A stretch of DNA of 64,000 bases from Numida meleagris (taxonomy: Eukaryota > Chordata > Aves > Galliformes > Numididae): NCBI RefSeq assembly GCF_002078875.1, contig NC_034420.1, positions 6,261,814 to 6,325,813 of the forward strand. The letters are read 5' to 3'. The notes beneath the pieces were generated by a model, which was not told the DNA's origin, did not search any database, and was given only the letters and a program-made list of their open reading frames with translations. Below, piece after piece: positions 37,503 to 51,170 of the stretch (positions are counted from its first letter, which is position 1; each line of letters starts with the position of its first letter). A program made the position numbers and the translations under genes.

Positions 37503-40500
37503 AGATATTCAGAGCTATGACTGAATAGTTTAGGGTCTGGGATTTGCTTAGTAAATTTAGATGTAATGAGGAGAGCTGCCATAGTGACCATGCTGGCTGG
37601 TGCAGAACGAGCTTGTCATCTGATGGCTGAGAAGCAGTGGGCTCAGTTCCTCACCTAGGAGCTGTAGCAGTCTGGTTTACAGTTGCTCCTTGTTTCTTTC
37701 GAGGAGGTGTCCATCTCCACTCCACCTCCCCTTCTCTTTACTATTCTGCAATTAACCAATGTTTGAACCAGCAATAAATCCCCAGGAAGGGTAGTTTAAC
37801 CCACAGCCCATGCTGCGTCCTAGCAGCTTTACCAGGTTAGTACTTGATTTCAAGAAATTCTCATAAAAATATTAAAAGAAAAACATGCAGTCATTTGAAA
37901 GAGAAAGAGGAATGTATAGTAATTTCCTTGGAGAAGATTTTTATATTAGAGCTGTCAAGATTCATTGACGTGAATGGAATGATGGTGGCTCAGGTTTCCA
38001 CTGGATGGAAATAGTAATAGCAGCAGTGAAACAGCTAATGTCACACTTCTCCTGTTTGTGTTTCAAAGAAAACTGGAAAGATATAAAATAACACACACGT
38101 CCTGAAATGATCGTACTTCTGAGGATGTCTGTGTTTAGGAAAATTAAATGCTTTTCCTCTCTCAGCAGTATATATCACGGTCAACACATCCAGAATTAAT
38201 ACTGGTTCAGAGAAAGCAAATACCTGAGGTAAACTGCCAATCCATTCCATGGCTATCTTTTCTGTTTGTTCTTGTTTTATATGTAGGTTTTCTACTGTTT
38301 GCATTCTAGTTCACTTCCAGCCTTTAGAAAGAAACATATCTTCAGCATTTAGAAAAAGGGAAGATTAAAAATACATTTACACCTAAGAGATTCATCCCTT
38401 GATGACTGCAGTCACGTCATGCCCCTTTTAGAGTTGTAAGGGCTGTCACTCACTCTCCACCATAGCCTGGTATTTGAAAGCTTCTTGCTTGCCTCTTGAC
38501 ACCTCTTCCTCTGTTTGACTTGTTCAGCTTTATTTCCTTCACAGTAACACATGGCCCCAAGGAATTCATTCTTTTCCTACCTATACTCAGCTTAAGCCAT
38601 TTAAGTTCTAGTTTTCTTGAAATCTACTGGGTATTTTTTTTTGGCTTTTTTTTTGTCAGCAATGAAGCATTATTTTCACATTGGAGGACTTTAACACTTA
38701 AAAGTCTTGTTACTTGTTAGTAAAAACACAGCGGGATTCTTTCTGTGTTCACTGCAATGCCATATTAAGTGGGAAGGTTTATTGTACAACCTTCCTTAGA
38801 ATATGTTAATGAAAATTAATTCTCTGGTAAAAAGTAAATTTTCGAAATTATCCAGCAGAAGCTTCCTGTATGGGGTAGTTTGTTTTATTTTACATTTCAA
38901 ATTAAAATGTAACTGGAGCTTGTTCAAAACTGCCTGAAGTTGAAGACTCTATGCAGTGATAACTTAATTAAAAATTAAACAATTTAAGAGTAGGAAAAAC
39001 TGAGATTTATAAAGACTTTAAAGCCTGAAGCTGGATAGTATGGAGAGTTCCTTTAATCTCAGTCTAGCTATTGAATTCTGCTTTTCTGATCCATATTTAT
39101 GAATTTTAGTGCCGTCATAGTGTTGTGAACATAGTGGTATTCACCAGATTGGTAATACGGACTGCGGTTATCAAGTTGCATAATGGTTTGCTGCACTTAC
39201 CAGGATTTATCAGGTCATTGAGGATAAAAGTGAATTGCTAGCCGAACAGCTAGGAAGTAAATTCTTCTCAAAGCCTGTGACCAGTCTGTAACCCTTCCAT
39301 CTGAACGAAGAGCAGCTGATGCTCCTCCTCTGATTGTATAAGGAGAGGTGGTTTCCCAGGAGGTCTCATTAGACTTGATTTATTCAGCATTAATCACATA
39401 CATTTCTTCAGCAGATCTTTTGCTGGATGTAGAAATGTCAGTAATGATAGACGTAGCAAACCAGAGGAGATTTCTGCAATATTGTGCCTACCTAATTAAT
39501 CTTGGTTGGTGCTCCAGAACTGCATATCTGCTAGGGTAATAATAAGATTAAGCTGAAGTTTTCATGTAGAAAATACCCATCTACAAATGTAGAGTCTAAT
39601 GCAGTATAATCAGACTTTGAAAATGCTATAAATATAATGTGGCTTAGCCACTATGAAAGTGATCATAGGAAAAAATGAAAACTTAAGATAATGATTTTCA
39701 GCCATCAACTCCCAATTTTTGGTATGAAATAATAATCTATTTTATACAGTTGTGCTAATCAAAGAGAACACCACAGCCTGCAAAGATGCAGACATGTATG
39801 ATAGGTAAAGTATTCATGTGGTACTGATGCCTAACTAGAAGGCCCATTTGAGACAGACAGTGTGCTCTACCAGGCATTACTTAAACAACATTTTAGAAAT
39901 GGCCTCTGTTTCTGTACAGAGATGGTGTCTGTTCCTTGAAGATTTCAAAAGGAGTTAGTTGTTATGTAAAGGCAATGATCCTGTAACAGTTTAAAAGTTA
40001 ATAACTGAGAAAGGAATATGTTAATGCACACTTCTTTCCTACAGGTGACAAACCACAAGATTTCATTCATGCTTTGCCTACCTGAACAAAATTTCTGGCT
40101 TTCTACAGTTGTAGTGGTGGTTCTTTAGCACACAGTTGGGAAGCTACCAGAAGTGATTTGAATCAGTTAGTCTGCCTTTCTGTATGAAATATTTGAATAT
40201 CATACACTAGTTTCTAAATGAATCCCAATCTATGCTTCATTTGCACTCAGTCATTGTTCTCTAGACTTGTTCTGTTGTCCCTTGGGTAGTTTCCAGAGGG
40301 GGTGCTGACTCTTAAGTAGGAAATCAGGGTTTAGAAATAAGATTTTTCTTATTTTAGAATTAATCACAAATATGAGGTTTGAGATGAAAGGAAGGAGTCT
40401 TTGATTTTTAGATTTTCCTTACAGTTTTTTTCAATTCAATTGCTTACTGGTGCGTTAAAGAAATAAAATCTTTTTTGGGTCCATTTTTAAGATGCTGCAT

Positions 40501-43500
40501 GAGGGCATATACAGACACTCATATACCCATAGTGTGACTCCTGGCATTTAGAGGGTAAGATCACTTGGGTTGGCCAATTTCCATTCTCAGCAAAGCTGCT
40601 GTGTGCAGAAGGGAAGGCAAAGGTACTTGCCTTTCATTACTCTCTCTGCATTATATAAGTGTGGTCCCTCAGCTTGAAGCTGCTCTAAATTTTATCAGCT
40701 GTGCAAGCCCTTGCACACCAACTAACTTTTCGTTTTCCTTTTTATCCACTATCTGCAATAGTTGAAGCGTAAAGTATAGAGTTCAAGCATGGTTCTGTGT
40801 CACTTGGGTATTCACTCTACAAGGCAGAGAAAATCCAGTCATCCAATTTAGCCATTAAGGATGCTTTGCAGAATTGTGACAAGGGAGCATGACCATTTTA
40901 TCTTTAAAGTGAGCAAGCATAGATAACTTCTGCTTGTTTCATCCAGTACTCTCAGTATTTTAAAGTCTAAAACATATTCTAATTTTGCTTATTGCATTTC
41001 TTCATTGGACAGAAGGAGGATACTCTGCTTTAGCAACTGTTCTTCAGAACGCTTTTAAAATATTTTTCACCTTTCAAAGATACATAAAAGTATATAGGAG
41101 CAAAAAGGACATGTAACGACAAAGTTCTTGCATGCAACTTCAAGCAAAGCAAGAAGTGAGGCTTTTCCTCAACCAAAAGGATCATTATTTCTGTGATTAT
41201 CCCCTTTCCTTTCTTGCAGTTCAGCCTCAACTGACTTTTGTTCTTGGCTATCAACTGACTTTCAATCTTTGTATCTTACAGCAGGAAGATCTGAAGTGCT
41301 TTTATGCATATACACTATAAAGTGTACAGGTGCTGATCTGCAAAGCAAACGATAGCTGTTTGCTTATGGTGCTCTGAAGAGGCATCCCCTAGGCTTAAGC
41401 AGGCAGTGCTGACAAACTGCTTTGAGCTGAAACTTCTCCTTGCTGTGTCTGTAGAACCAATTAACAAGTAATGCTCAGGGATGAAAACAGAGGGTTTTCA
41501 TCCTCTTGTGGGTCAGTAATTGTCCAAAAGAGATAAATGTGTTTTAATTTTGTGCCTGAAGCCTGTGACAATTATATTATAGTATTAGAGGTCATTACTC
41601 CCTTACATTGGATTACAAATAAAAATCACCTTAGAACAGGAAGAAAAGGCTATGTGGTTTAAATGTCTTTTAATTTCAGTTAGGTACATTTGTGTCCCAA
41701 ATTAAAGAACTGCTTTCATTCAGTACCTCTGCTGGTTGACAATGATGCCTTATGGACTGCATCTCAATTGCTTCTATTACAGTGTGCTGGTGAGCCTGGT
41801 GTTTCTTGCCAATTGGCACCATTCAATGCTTCAATAAGAGTGATTAGGGTTCAGATTTTCAAAGCTGCTCTGTATGCTGTGAGCTCTAATTGTTCCTCTG
41901 GGTGCTTTTGAAAGCTTGGTCTCGGTGTGCAATAATGACTGCTTTCTCTCTGTACCTCCACAGGCTAAGCTGGGAAAGAACTAAGGAGCGAGAGCAGTAT
42001 TTTTTTGATAAGGATTAGAATGAACTTTGCTGGTGACATTAATGATGTTTTGGGGGAATCTTCCCCCCTCTTTACTTTTAAGATGATGCAAGTGAAGTAT
42101 TGACTTGCACTGAGAGAGAAGACAGACCTTCAGGTGATGTTTGCACTGTGAAGCACTGTGAATATTTGTCAGAATACATTTGACAACCCCCATTGCTGAG
42201 TTAAAGAACAGTGCAGGGAATGGCAGGCAGGTAAACAGAAGACTGTTTCCAGCTGAGAGTTAATATTAGCTGAGGATCTAGTGCCATGAAAGACTAGAAG
42301 AATGCAACCTTCAGAGAAACAAAAGACTGCACTTAATTCAGCAAAGTCTGAGTTCAGACATTATCTGGTATAGAAGTGTTTTGTCATCCTAAGAAGATAA
42401 ACTACTACACAGTGATGAAGCAGTGGAGGAAAATCATAAAATGTTAAGTAGTTTGGTTGGAAGAATATTCTAGTTATGCTCCAGCACTTACTGGACCAAT
42501 TGCGATAATGCGGAAGGGTCAACTAACTGAAGAATCTTGCAAGATGAATGTATACATTCTGTCTTCTCTAAAGGTGACAGATTCTGTATTTGCAAGTGTG
42601 GCTGCTGAGTTTCAGTACTACATTTCTCTTTGTCAAATAAATAAATACTGCCTTCCCTACAAATAGGAATTATGATGTACCTGAACATTCCTGTGCCAGA
42701 AAATAACAGTATTGGTGGATTTATTAATGATAAATAGAACCACATTACCTTTTTCATTTGCTCAGAATCATGTATTTGTTTTATTTTGACTACGTTAAAG
42801 AGCAACTCATGCACCAAGTCATGCAACTCCAGAAATAAAATATCTGTTGACATTTTTAATAGCACAGTCAGTTGTATTTTTGATGTTCTAGAGCTGATAG
42901 AGACCTTAAACTGGAGCACCTGCTTAAGAAAGAGTTCCGTCAATCTCTGTTCTGCTGTTAATTCTGAGAGGAAAAAAGGCCTTTCAGAAGTGTCAGGTAG
43001 ATCCTAGTGACAACTCTAGTGGCTAAATACATTGGAAAAGAATCAAGTGAAAAGGTCCTTTAGGTGCTTTTCTAAGATGGAAATTATGTTCTTGTTCAAA
43101 ATGGTGGCTCAAATATGCTCATGTTTCTTCTTCAGGGAGAGGATTAATAGAGGACTGTCATGATAATTGTGATATTTGATTCTGTTACCAGATCTTTGCA
43201 TGACCACAATTCAGTCTATTTCTGTCAAAAAGTCTAAGATATGAACAGGGTGTTCTTACAAAGCTCTGTCAGTTCCAATCAGAACTGATTGTAACAAACT
43301 GTTGAATGCCAGTATGTTCACTCCAACAACACTGGTCATCTTTCCTATCTGACAGTGAGAAGTGCTAGCATCTTTTTCTGATTTCATACCAATGAAGGGG
43401 TTATGTCTCATGTGAAAAGAAAAATGGATGGCATTTCCTATCAGTGATTCCAGCTGTCATGGTTTGGCTTTTGCAGGAAGATTATCAGTTTTCTCCAGTG

Positions 43501-44845
43501 TATTAATATCAGAGCATTTTCAAGGAGAATCAAATACTCTTTAGAGTAAACCACCTGCAGATACAGTTTAGAGAAATGTTCTCAAGACAACGGATGAATG
43601 GCAAATGGAAGATATAACGCTTCTTTTATGGGGGGTGGGGTGGAGGTTATTACCAGAAACTTGAGGGTGTAGTAATCAAGTAGTGGACAGGAGAGTCCAG
43701 TTTTCTCCTTGTCAGCCTGACACTTCAATTTCATGAGGACTCACCGAGTGCCAGATAGAGGTACTGCAACGTTACAGCATCTGTGGAGCTAGCCCTACAG
43801 GCTTACAGTCAGTTGCTGTTTCAGTGGGTGGTGCTCAGGCTTGGAATCAGCTCTCAGTTAATGTGCTCATTAATTAAGAACATTTTGGGGAATGCCTGCT
43901 TTAGTGTGGCACCTCAGCTGGGCAAGGAAGTGCTCTCCCTTCAGCCATATCTCCCTTCCTCAGAAAGACAGAGGATGAAAAAGCATTGGATTAAAACTGC
44001 TTTTGTTTTCTTTCTCTTTCTTCAGTGCTCAAGGTGAAAACTGCCTTTGACTACTGGGCAGAACTTTTTAGATAGAAGGAGCCTGCAGCATGTGGCTGGA
44101 AGGCACCCCAGTCACTGTGTGCCTTTGCCAAACCATTACCCTGCTTTTAAAATCTGTCCCTTCTAAAAGAACAAGGCAGGCACTTATTTGTTTTTGTTAG
44201 GTGTTATCATTAAATTGCCATGAGTGCTCCCAGTGTGCATAGGCTTGCTCTCAGTGTCCAAGAAGTTGCCTTTTTTTCCTTTCCCCTTGCATGTGACTTT
44301 ATGTAACTTCCTGTGTTTGAAAAATCACATGCATAGAAAATGGCTCAAACACTGGAGAGGGGAGCATGGGGATGGCCCCAAATGGCTACTTGGTAAATGG
44401 GATAGGCTGCTGAGCAGCACTTCTCAGGAAATGATCAGGTTAAAAATTAAGCAAGCAAAGAACATGTCAGCCACGAAGGCAGAGAAACAGCCAGGATGTG
44501 TGCCCCAAATAATATTGAAAATCAATGAGAACACCTAGCATGCATCATTTTTCCTGCTCTATCTATCAAGACTTCTTTCTTACTCATTTGAATTTAATAG
44601 GCACAGCCTAAGAAATATTTGAGTGCAAAAACCAAGACACCTTCAGTCTCATGGCAATTAAATGTTCATTAGCAAATCTATATATTGTCCTAATTCAGTG
44701 TTGCAATGCATGAGTAGAAGGTGAATGTATCATCTGGTTTATTATGATAGTGTTAAAAAGAAATGTCACATCTACTTTTTAAGCCATTTTTCTCATCAGG
44801 TTTCTCATCAGAGTACAAAGAAAGTGGAGACAAAAAGACAAAGGA
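37503..44845. other. Non-coding DNA, no recognised gene or element
   Basis: About 7.3 kb. Noted inside: a 12-base palindrome TGACTGCAGTCA at 38402-38413 next to CGTCA; a G-rich run at 43630-43646; and a possible tiny old CR1 remnant near 42429-42465. Frames of up to 151 codons (42488-42943, minus) are unrecognised. Confidence 0.45.
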
Positions 44846-45993
44846 AAAGAGCAGATGGAGGCAAGTCTGTGCCCAAAACTGCAAACGAAAACCACCCTTG
44901 CCTGTTCCACCCCCCCATGTGCCTCTGTACAAGAGTTAGGAGGCCCTGGATGTGGAAAGCCCATCTGAGGGTGGTAACAACCCACTCAGTCCTGACATGC
45001 TAACAAAACCAAACCAAAAAAGCCTTCCCCCAACACCAAGGCTACTTCATTGAAGAAGAGATTGGTATTGGTTGTAGGTGATACCTCCCTCCAGGGAACT
45101 GAACATCCAATATGCCCAGCAGACCCTCTTCTTTGAGAAGTCTGCTGTCTTCCTGGTGCACGGGTGTGGGATGTCACTGGGAAACTACCTAGCCTGGTAT
45201 GGCCAACAGACCGCAACCCCTTACTGCTTTTCCATACAGGGAGAAATGAAGCAGCCACATGTGGGTTAAGGGCTATCAAAAGGGATTTCAGGGCCTTGGG
45301 ACAATGGCTAAAGGAATTGAATGCGCAGATATCTTTTCTTCTGTGCCTCCTGTATTGGATGTGGACGCAGAAACAAAGCAAAGGATCATGTCTTTCAAGA
45401 CCTTTCAAAAGAAGTGTGGCCAGCAGATCGAAGGAGGTGATCCTGCCCTTCTGGTCTGTGCTGGTGAGGCCTCACCTGGAGTACTGCGTCCAGATGTGGA
45501 GTCCTCAGTACATTGTAGACATAGACCTGTAGGAGCAGTTTAGAGGAGGGCCACAAAAATGATCCATGGAATGGAACACATCTCCCCTGCAAGGACAGGC
45601 TGAGAGCTGGGGCTGTGCAGCCTGGAGAAAACTCCAAGGTGACCTGAGAGCGGCCTGTCAGTATCTAAAGGGGAGCTACAGGAAAGAAGGGGACAGACTC
45701 TTTAGCAGGGTCTGTGGTGATAGAACAAGGAGAAATGGTTTCAAGCTCAGGGAGGGTAGATTTTGGTTAGATATAAGGAAAAAATCTTTTACAGTGAGGG
45801 TGATGAGGCACTAGAACAGGTTTCTAGAAATGTGTTGATACCCTGTCCCTGGAGGCTTTCAAAGCGAGGCTGATAAAGCCCTGGGCAACCTGATCTAGCT
45901 GTGGTGTCCCTGTGAATTGCAGGGGAGTTGGACTAGATGGCCCTCAGAGGTCCCATCCAACTCTAAGGATTCTATGATTCTGTGATTCTATTA
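44846..45993 (+). mobile_element. CR1 LINE copy joining the ORF1 esterase to the ORF2 C-terminus and 3' end
   Basis: Forward-strand CR1, about 1.15 kb. The first part (about 45065-45345) reads as the SGNH/GDSL esterase-like domain of CR1 ORF1: VVGDTSLQGTE at 45071-45103 (block I, with the nucleophile Ser of GDS changed to Thr), then EVCCLPGARVWDVTGKLPSL and LLLFHTGRNEAA (block III, normally GTND). There is an in-frame TGA just before EVCC. Between about 45350 and 45415 it jumps to the ORF2 C-terminus (VASRSKEVILPFWSVLVRPH, then LEYCVQMWSPQY), skipping the endonuclease and almost all of the reverse transcriptase. It continues through KLREGRFWLDIRKKSFT to a good 3' end (GGATTCTATGATTCTGTGAT). 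The left limit is uncertain: 44846-45065 looks like ORF1 upstream sequence but is weakly matched. Confidence 0.88.
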
Positions 45994-48900
45994 TATAGCT
46001 GCAGTGCTTGAGAAGCAGTGAAAGAACAGTGAGGTGAATTTTTCAGTCAAGTCTGGCTTGCTACAGGCTCTAGGGCAGAAGAACTTGAATAAAATTTCAT
46101 TTATTTCATCAAGTTCATCAGTCTAGATGGTGAAGTTAGCACGTAGTTAATAAGGGGAAAGTTACAGGAATCATGTTAAGCATTTGTAGGAATTCCCCAG
46201 TTTGTGGAAATGCTCAGTGTGCGCTTTGCATTGCATTTAATTCACTTTGCTTGTAGTGCTCACTAACAATATCTAGAATAAGGATTAGCATACAGGCACC
46301 ATCACAGTAACACTTGTCTCCACTCGGAATCATGCATCATTTACTCAGTACTCGCTGAAGACTGCCAAAAGATGCAGCCTATCCTGCTGATACTGAAAAC
46401 ACGCAGAAAAGACATGGGTGTCTTGATGTATTAATTTAGATACATCAAGTAAGCAAGCACCAGCACGGAAATGTAACAAAAGCAGCAGAAAAAAAGATAT
46501 GAAAAAAATAGTGAAAATCATGGAATGAGAGTGGAGTAGAAGATTCTTTTAAATGCACATCAACCCCTGTTAATATGTGGGGAAAATAACAGCTTTAAAA
46601 AAAGAGAAAGTGTTCTTTGCTATGCACAGATTATTCTTTGAAAAACTCAAGCAGACATTGGCATATATGAAATTGACTTCAGAGAATACTGACTTGGATT
46701 AATTTACTTGTGTTATATCTGTAATTGAAAGAGGCAGGATGAACTTCACATGCTAGTTCCCCAAAGGGCCCATTACAAATGCAATTACTCAGTTTTGAAA
46801 TCATACATTAATGTCAATTTTTAGCACTGCTTTCAGGTGACATTGGTTGTTAATTATTTATCTGATACAATACAAATGGAAAACATAACTCTACTGAAAA
46901 TAATAATCTCTATTTTTCCTTTTTTTTTAAGCATTTCTTTAATATATTTTAATATAAGCATCCGAAACTTTAAAAGAATTAAAAATATTTTTCAAAGATC
47001 CTCATTTTAGCCTGAAATTGTTGGAACTCATTTCAGGTTATTATCATCCTGAGGCCTCACAAATAAAGAATTGGGATTTTTGCATATTTTTACAGTCTGT
47101 GTTGCTTGAGCTGCAAACAATCATTGCTAAGATATGAAACAATGAACAATCTCTACCAATCTGGTAATAAATCTTCAGTATTTGTACAATTTTTACATTG
47201 TTGCTACTTAGAATGTGAACTCATGTTAAAAACAAATTCTAATTAATTGTCATTTTGCAAAGGTTTTATGAAATGTATATCTCATAAAATATATTTTAAG
47301 TAAATGCAGAAAAATATAATAATCTAACTTATCAAATCCAGTTGTTGGGTCATGAAGGTGTCCCTTTGCCTCTGAGAATTCACGAAGAAAATTTAAACTT
47401 TCATCTCTGTGTATGTAAGAAAGAGTGAACAGCTCTCTCTTTTCGTGGCCAGGAACAACTAGCTCCTTTCCGGCAGTCTGTTATATCTCCCCATCACAGA
47501 GATGCTGGTGCGAGCCATAGGAGCACTGGTGGTATTGAAGCCAAAGGCTGAGGCTGTACTGAGCATTGGGTGGTAATGGAAGGCTCAGAGCCACAGCCAG
47601 TGGTGCCATGGTGGGTGGCAGATGGCATCAATGCATGCATCCTTGCTGCTCATCTTTTTTAAAAGAGAAGGGAAAGAATGAGAAAACTGGAAATTTGTAT
47701 TGGTATGCTATAAAAGTGTGCTTAAACTGACCATTGTTTCTGCATTTGTAAAATAGAATATGCATTGCTCATGCAGCACATAAATAATCAACTTCTGTCA
47801 CCTGTCATAATACATTGCCTGGGCACTACAGGTGCTTTGTCCAGGGACTTAAAGATACTAAATTGAATACTGGAAGGGATGGAAGGAGAGACAAGTCATT
47901 CTTTAAATACTCTGAAATGCTGTCATTTTGTCAGCTTGGCCATTATAAGTTTATACGCAGTCAGCACCTATGGAAAGATGGGAATTGAACTCCATCGCAC
48001 AATTTAACACAATTTGTCTGAGGGCAACGTGATTTCCCAAAGTTCTGCAGCAAGCAAACTTTTCTCATCTTTTATTTCTATTGACATCCTAGTGGTGAAG
48101 CTCATTCTTTATGAATTTTGAAATTACATTGCTTTCTGAGAGCCTCATGGCACCTGACAGCAGTTATCCTTCCAGATCTTGTGAGGACCAAGTTTTCTTT
48201 GAGTCTATACATCTATCTTCTATACATCTAGAGTACATATCCCACAATGCAGTTATATTCCCTTCTGCCTAAAATCCAGTTGTATATCATGGGAAATGCA
48301 CTATCATTGGAACGTCTAGCCTCTAGAAGTACTATATATAGAATAAATTCCTCATCATATTTAGAAAACCAAACAAAACTAAATGCATTTGAATTAAATT
48401 GAGAGTTGGATGCAGAAGAAGTAATGTCTGCCTTTGTTCCATTCCCAAGTGTAAGGGAGATGTGCTTCAGAATATGCAGAATTTTGTGACGTTGTCTGAA
48501 GCTGTATCTGAATTTCTTACAAGTTCCCAAGCCCTCCTCCCTAATGTCCAGAGCATCATCTACTATCATCTTCCTTTGCAGAGCTGACAGCCAGTATTGA
48601 CAGAACAGAGATACTGTACATACATAACAAATAGAACTCCTTCTTCATTTTTCATCAGCCCAAGTACTTATATAGTGATCTGAAATATGGCAAATCCTGG
48701 GTTTCTAGTTGTCTTTCTAGTTCTGACCAGCCTTTGATTTCTTAGCAGGCTGTCACAATAAATGACAATATCAGATTTCATGAAAATTTTTCTTCTTAAA
48801 TCTTGCTGTAGAAAACATTTTCTCTCTTATTATAAAATAGGAGCATAGCAACCCAGTTTTTGGTTATTTGTGTGGTAAACAAAAACAAAGAAAGTGAAAT

Positions 48901-51170
48901 GCTTTTCTCTTTAAAGAATATGCTTTTTAGATTAGTATGGCATTAGTTTTTATATCTTTAAATACTTACCATAATAAACATTTCTTGCCTAATAATCCCT
49001 GATTGCACTTGACTTTTAGCTTTACGTTTCCTGATTAGGACAGCTTCATCAAGTCAGGAATTGGAGGCAGGAACAAAATTATCATAAAGTTAATTTCTTT
49101 AAGGGGAGGGAAAAGGTAGTGGTGGTTGGCAGGTGGAAAAGAGATGAGATTCTGTGACTGTCTTCAATGGATGCTTGTAAAAAAAGTGCCCCATTTTCTT
49201 GATGCTTAATACTTCTCTGGCTGACAGAATTATGAAAAGATTCCTGCCTGTTACTAATTGTCTTAAAATACTGTAGGTGCCAGGGCAAATTCTGTTTCAG
49301 GACTCAGTTTAACTCCAGAAGGATGCAAAGCTGAGGCTCTAAAAAACCGTCAAGAAATTTAGCCAAATTTAAAAGACTTTGTTTTATACAAACTCTTCTG
49401 CACTATACTAATGCATCATAAATTCTTGTTTAATTTGTTAAAGAACTCTATTTGAGCCTTAGGATTTAAGGGAAATTTTGGAGATTATAGAATGCATTGC
49501 ATTACTTGCTGTTACTTCTCCTTCAAGGAAAACTTTATGTAAGCCATTAGTTTACAAATATTACCTTTTTTGAGTTCCATGTAGTGAAAACTCCCTGTGT
49601 TCTTTTGTTGTCTTGGCAGGTTGTCTGAACATATTGTGAAATATATGAACACTAGAAAAAATAGTTTATTTCATCAGCACCTCGTATATGCTTGCCTACA
49701 TATTACTGTTGAATTAATCAAAACACTGAATTAAAATGGAGTCAATGCATTATCGAGCGTTAGATTTTAAGGGGCCAACTGCCAAATGGGAGGAGTCTTT
49801 AAAATGTAAAAAAACCCACCACCCCTGTATTTTTCCCTAGACCTTCAAAACTTGTTTAGAACAACATCTGCCTTAGCAGATATGACACTCAGATAAACCT
49901 TGCTCATATTATGTGTCTAGGGTTATTTAAGTAAAATATAAAGGGTCCATTTGCCCTTTTCCTACAGTGGTCTAAAATACATGAAGAAAGTACCTACCTT
50001 CCACTCTCTTCAGAACATTTTTTTCTCCAGCTTGAGGGAAACTTATCCAAATAGACTAAATTTGTTTGGGGGGAGAGAGGGGGAGGAAGAAGCACCCAGC
50101 AGCATTTATTATGGCACCTGAAAGTCACTAGTGCATTCTATTTTTCTGAAAGTTAATGAAACATGTAATTAGAATTCTCTTTCTGATGCTTTTTGGGTTT
50201 TAAATACGTAGTGCATGCGCTGTGCAAGTAGAACAGCTAAGCAGAACTTTATCACTACTCAGAATTGGAGCAATTAGCATGCTAAGAGGCACACATACTT
50301 TTAGGTCATTATGTTTCAAAGTGCTTGTATCCAAAGCTGTCTTTGATGATAAACTGTGCTTTTGTTTGAGGCTGTTTGAACTTTAAGATAGACAACAGTG
50401 GCATTTTCATTTTCCTCTCCTATTATAAGAATGAAGAAACCGGAATATTGTATAAGTATACTGAATATAATTTGTCCTGCTTAATATTCTCATATTTTTA
50501 TCTTACGCAGCTGAGAAAATTTAATTTCTAAAATTTAGGATGTAAGATCTCTACTTAATGGAATTATTATGCTGTAACGCTATCATCTCCATGAATATGC
50601 AAAGGTAATACACACAGAAAGAATAAATCCCATCTTGACGCATCCCCTTGAAAGCACAGCATATGAGAAGAACAAAACAGAGAGGTTCACAGAGATCTCT
50701 TTTGCCATATTAAAAGCCAGTCCTTACGGAAACTAGAATAATTTCAAGAAAGGATGACAAAAGCAATTGTTTTAAACACTGAAAATTTTCTTTTATGACT
50801 GTTGCTACTGAAGAAAGAGTGTATGTTCATAATTACATCTGCTTTGGCAAGGCTTTGTGGGTCATACAAGCACTAGAAGATGCTTTTAAACTGTGATCAG
50901 TTAGATCACAGCAAGCAAAGGCTGTGAAGGGATCGTGCTGTCTGTTCGGGTGCTGTCAGAATGGCTGAAAAGGAAGTTTGTCCTTCCAGTAACCTACAGC
51001 TCGTAGATTGAAAGGAATGTTTTCACCTGAATCCTGTCAGACTTAAATGAGAACAGAAGGAAGCAAAGGGCTAGAAAGCTTTGAGTGAAAGTGAATAACT
51101 GCTTTTATGTAGGTAAAAGGAGCATGTAGTTCAGGAGGAGCTATAAAATGTTTGGTGATATAACTGGTTT
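45994..51170. other. Non-coding DNA, no recognised gene or element
   Basis: About 5.2 kb of AT-rich DNA. A 10-bp perfect hairpin (CTTGATGTAT / ATACATCAAG, loop 8) is at 46422-46449. A locally GC-richer stretch at 47450-47640 resembles nothing I know. Frames reach 113 codons (48228-48569, minus) but are unrecognised. Confidence 0.5.

Noticed and set aside
38402..38420. TGACTGCAGTCA palindrome with adjacent CGTCA as a CRE/AP-1 site
   Set aside because: It does not match either full consensus, and isolated short palindromes are expected in 64 kb.
42429..42475. Possible minus-strand CR1 tail (AATCATAAAATG...TTTGGTTGGAAG)
   Set aside because: Only about 40 bases resemble the tail and the following CR1 blocks are absent; too short to call.
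42488..42943. 151-codon minus-strand open frame
   Set aside because: It resembles no protein family I know, has no splice or promoter support, and overlaps plus-strand frames of similar quality.
43630..43646. G-rich run as a G-quadruplex
   Set aside because: Only two runs exceed three Gs; the remaining runs are GG, so a stable structure is unlikely.
44986..45408. 140-codon minus-strand open frame
   Set aside because: It is antisense to the CR1 ORF1 relic, which explains its openness.
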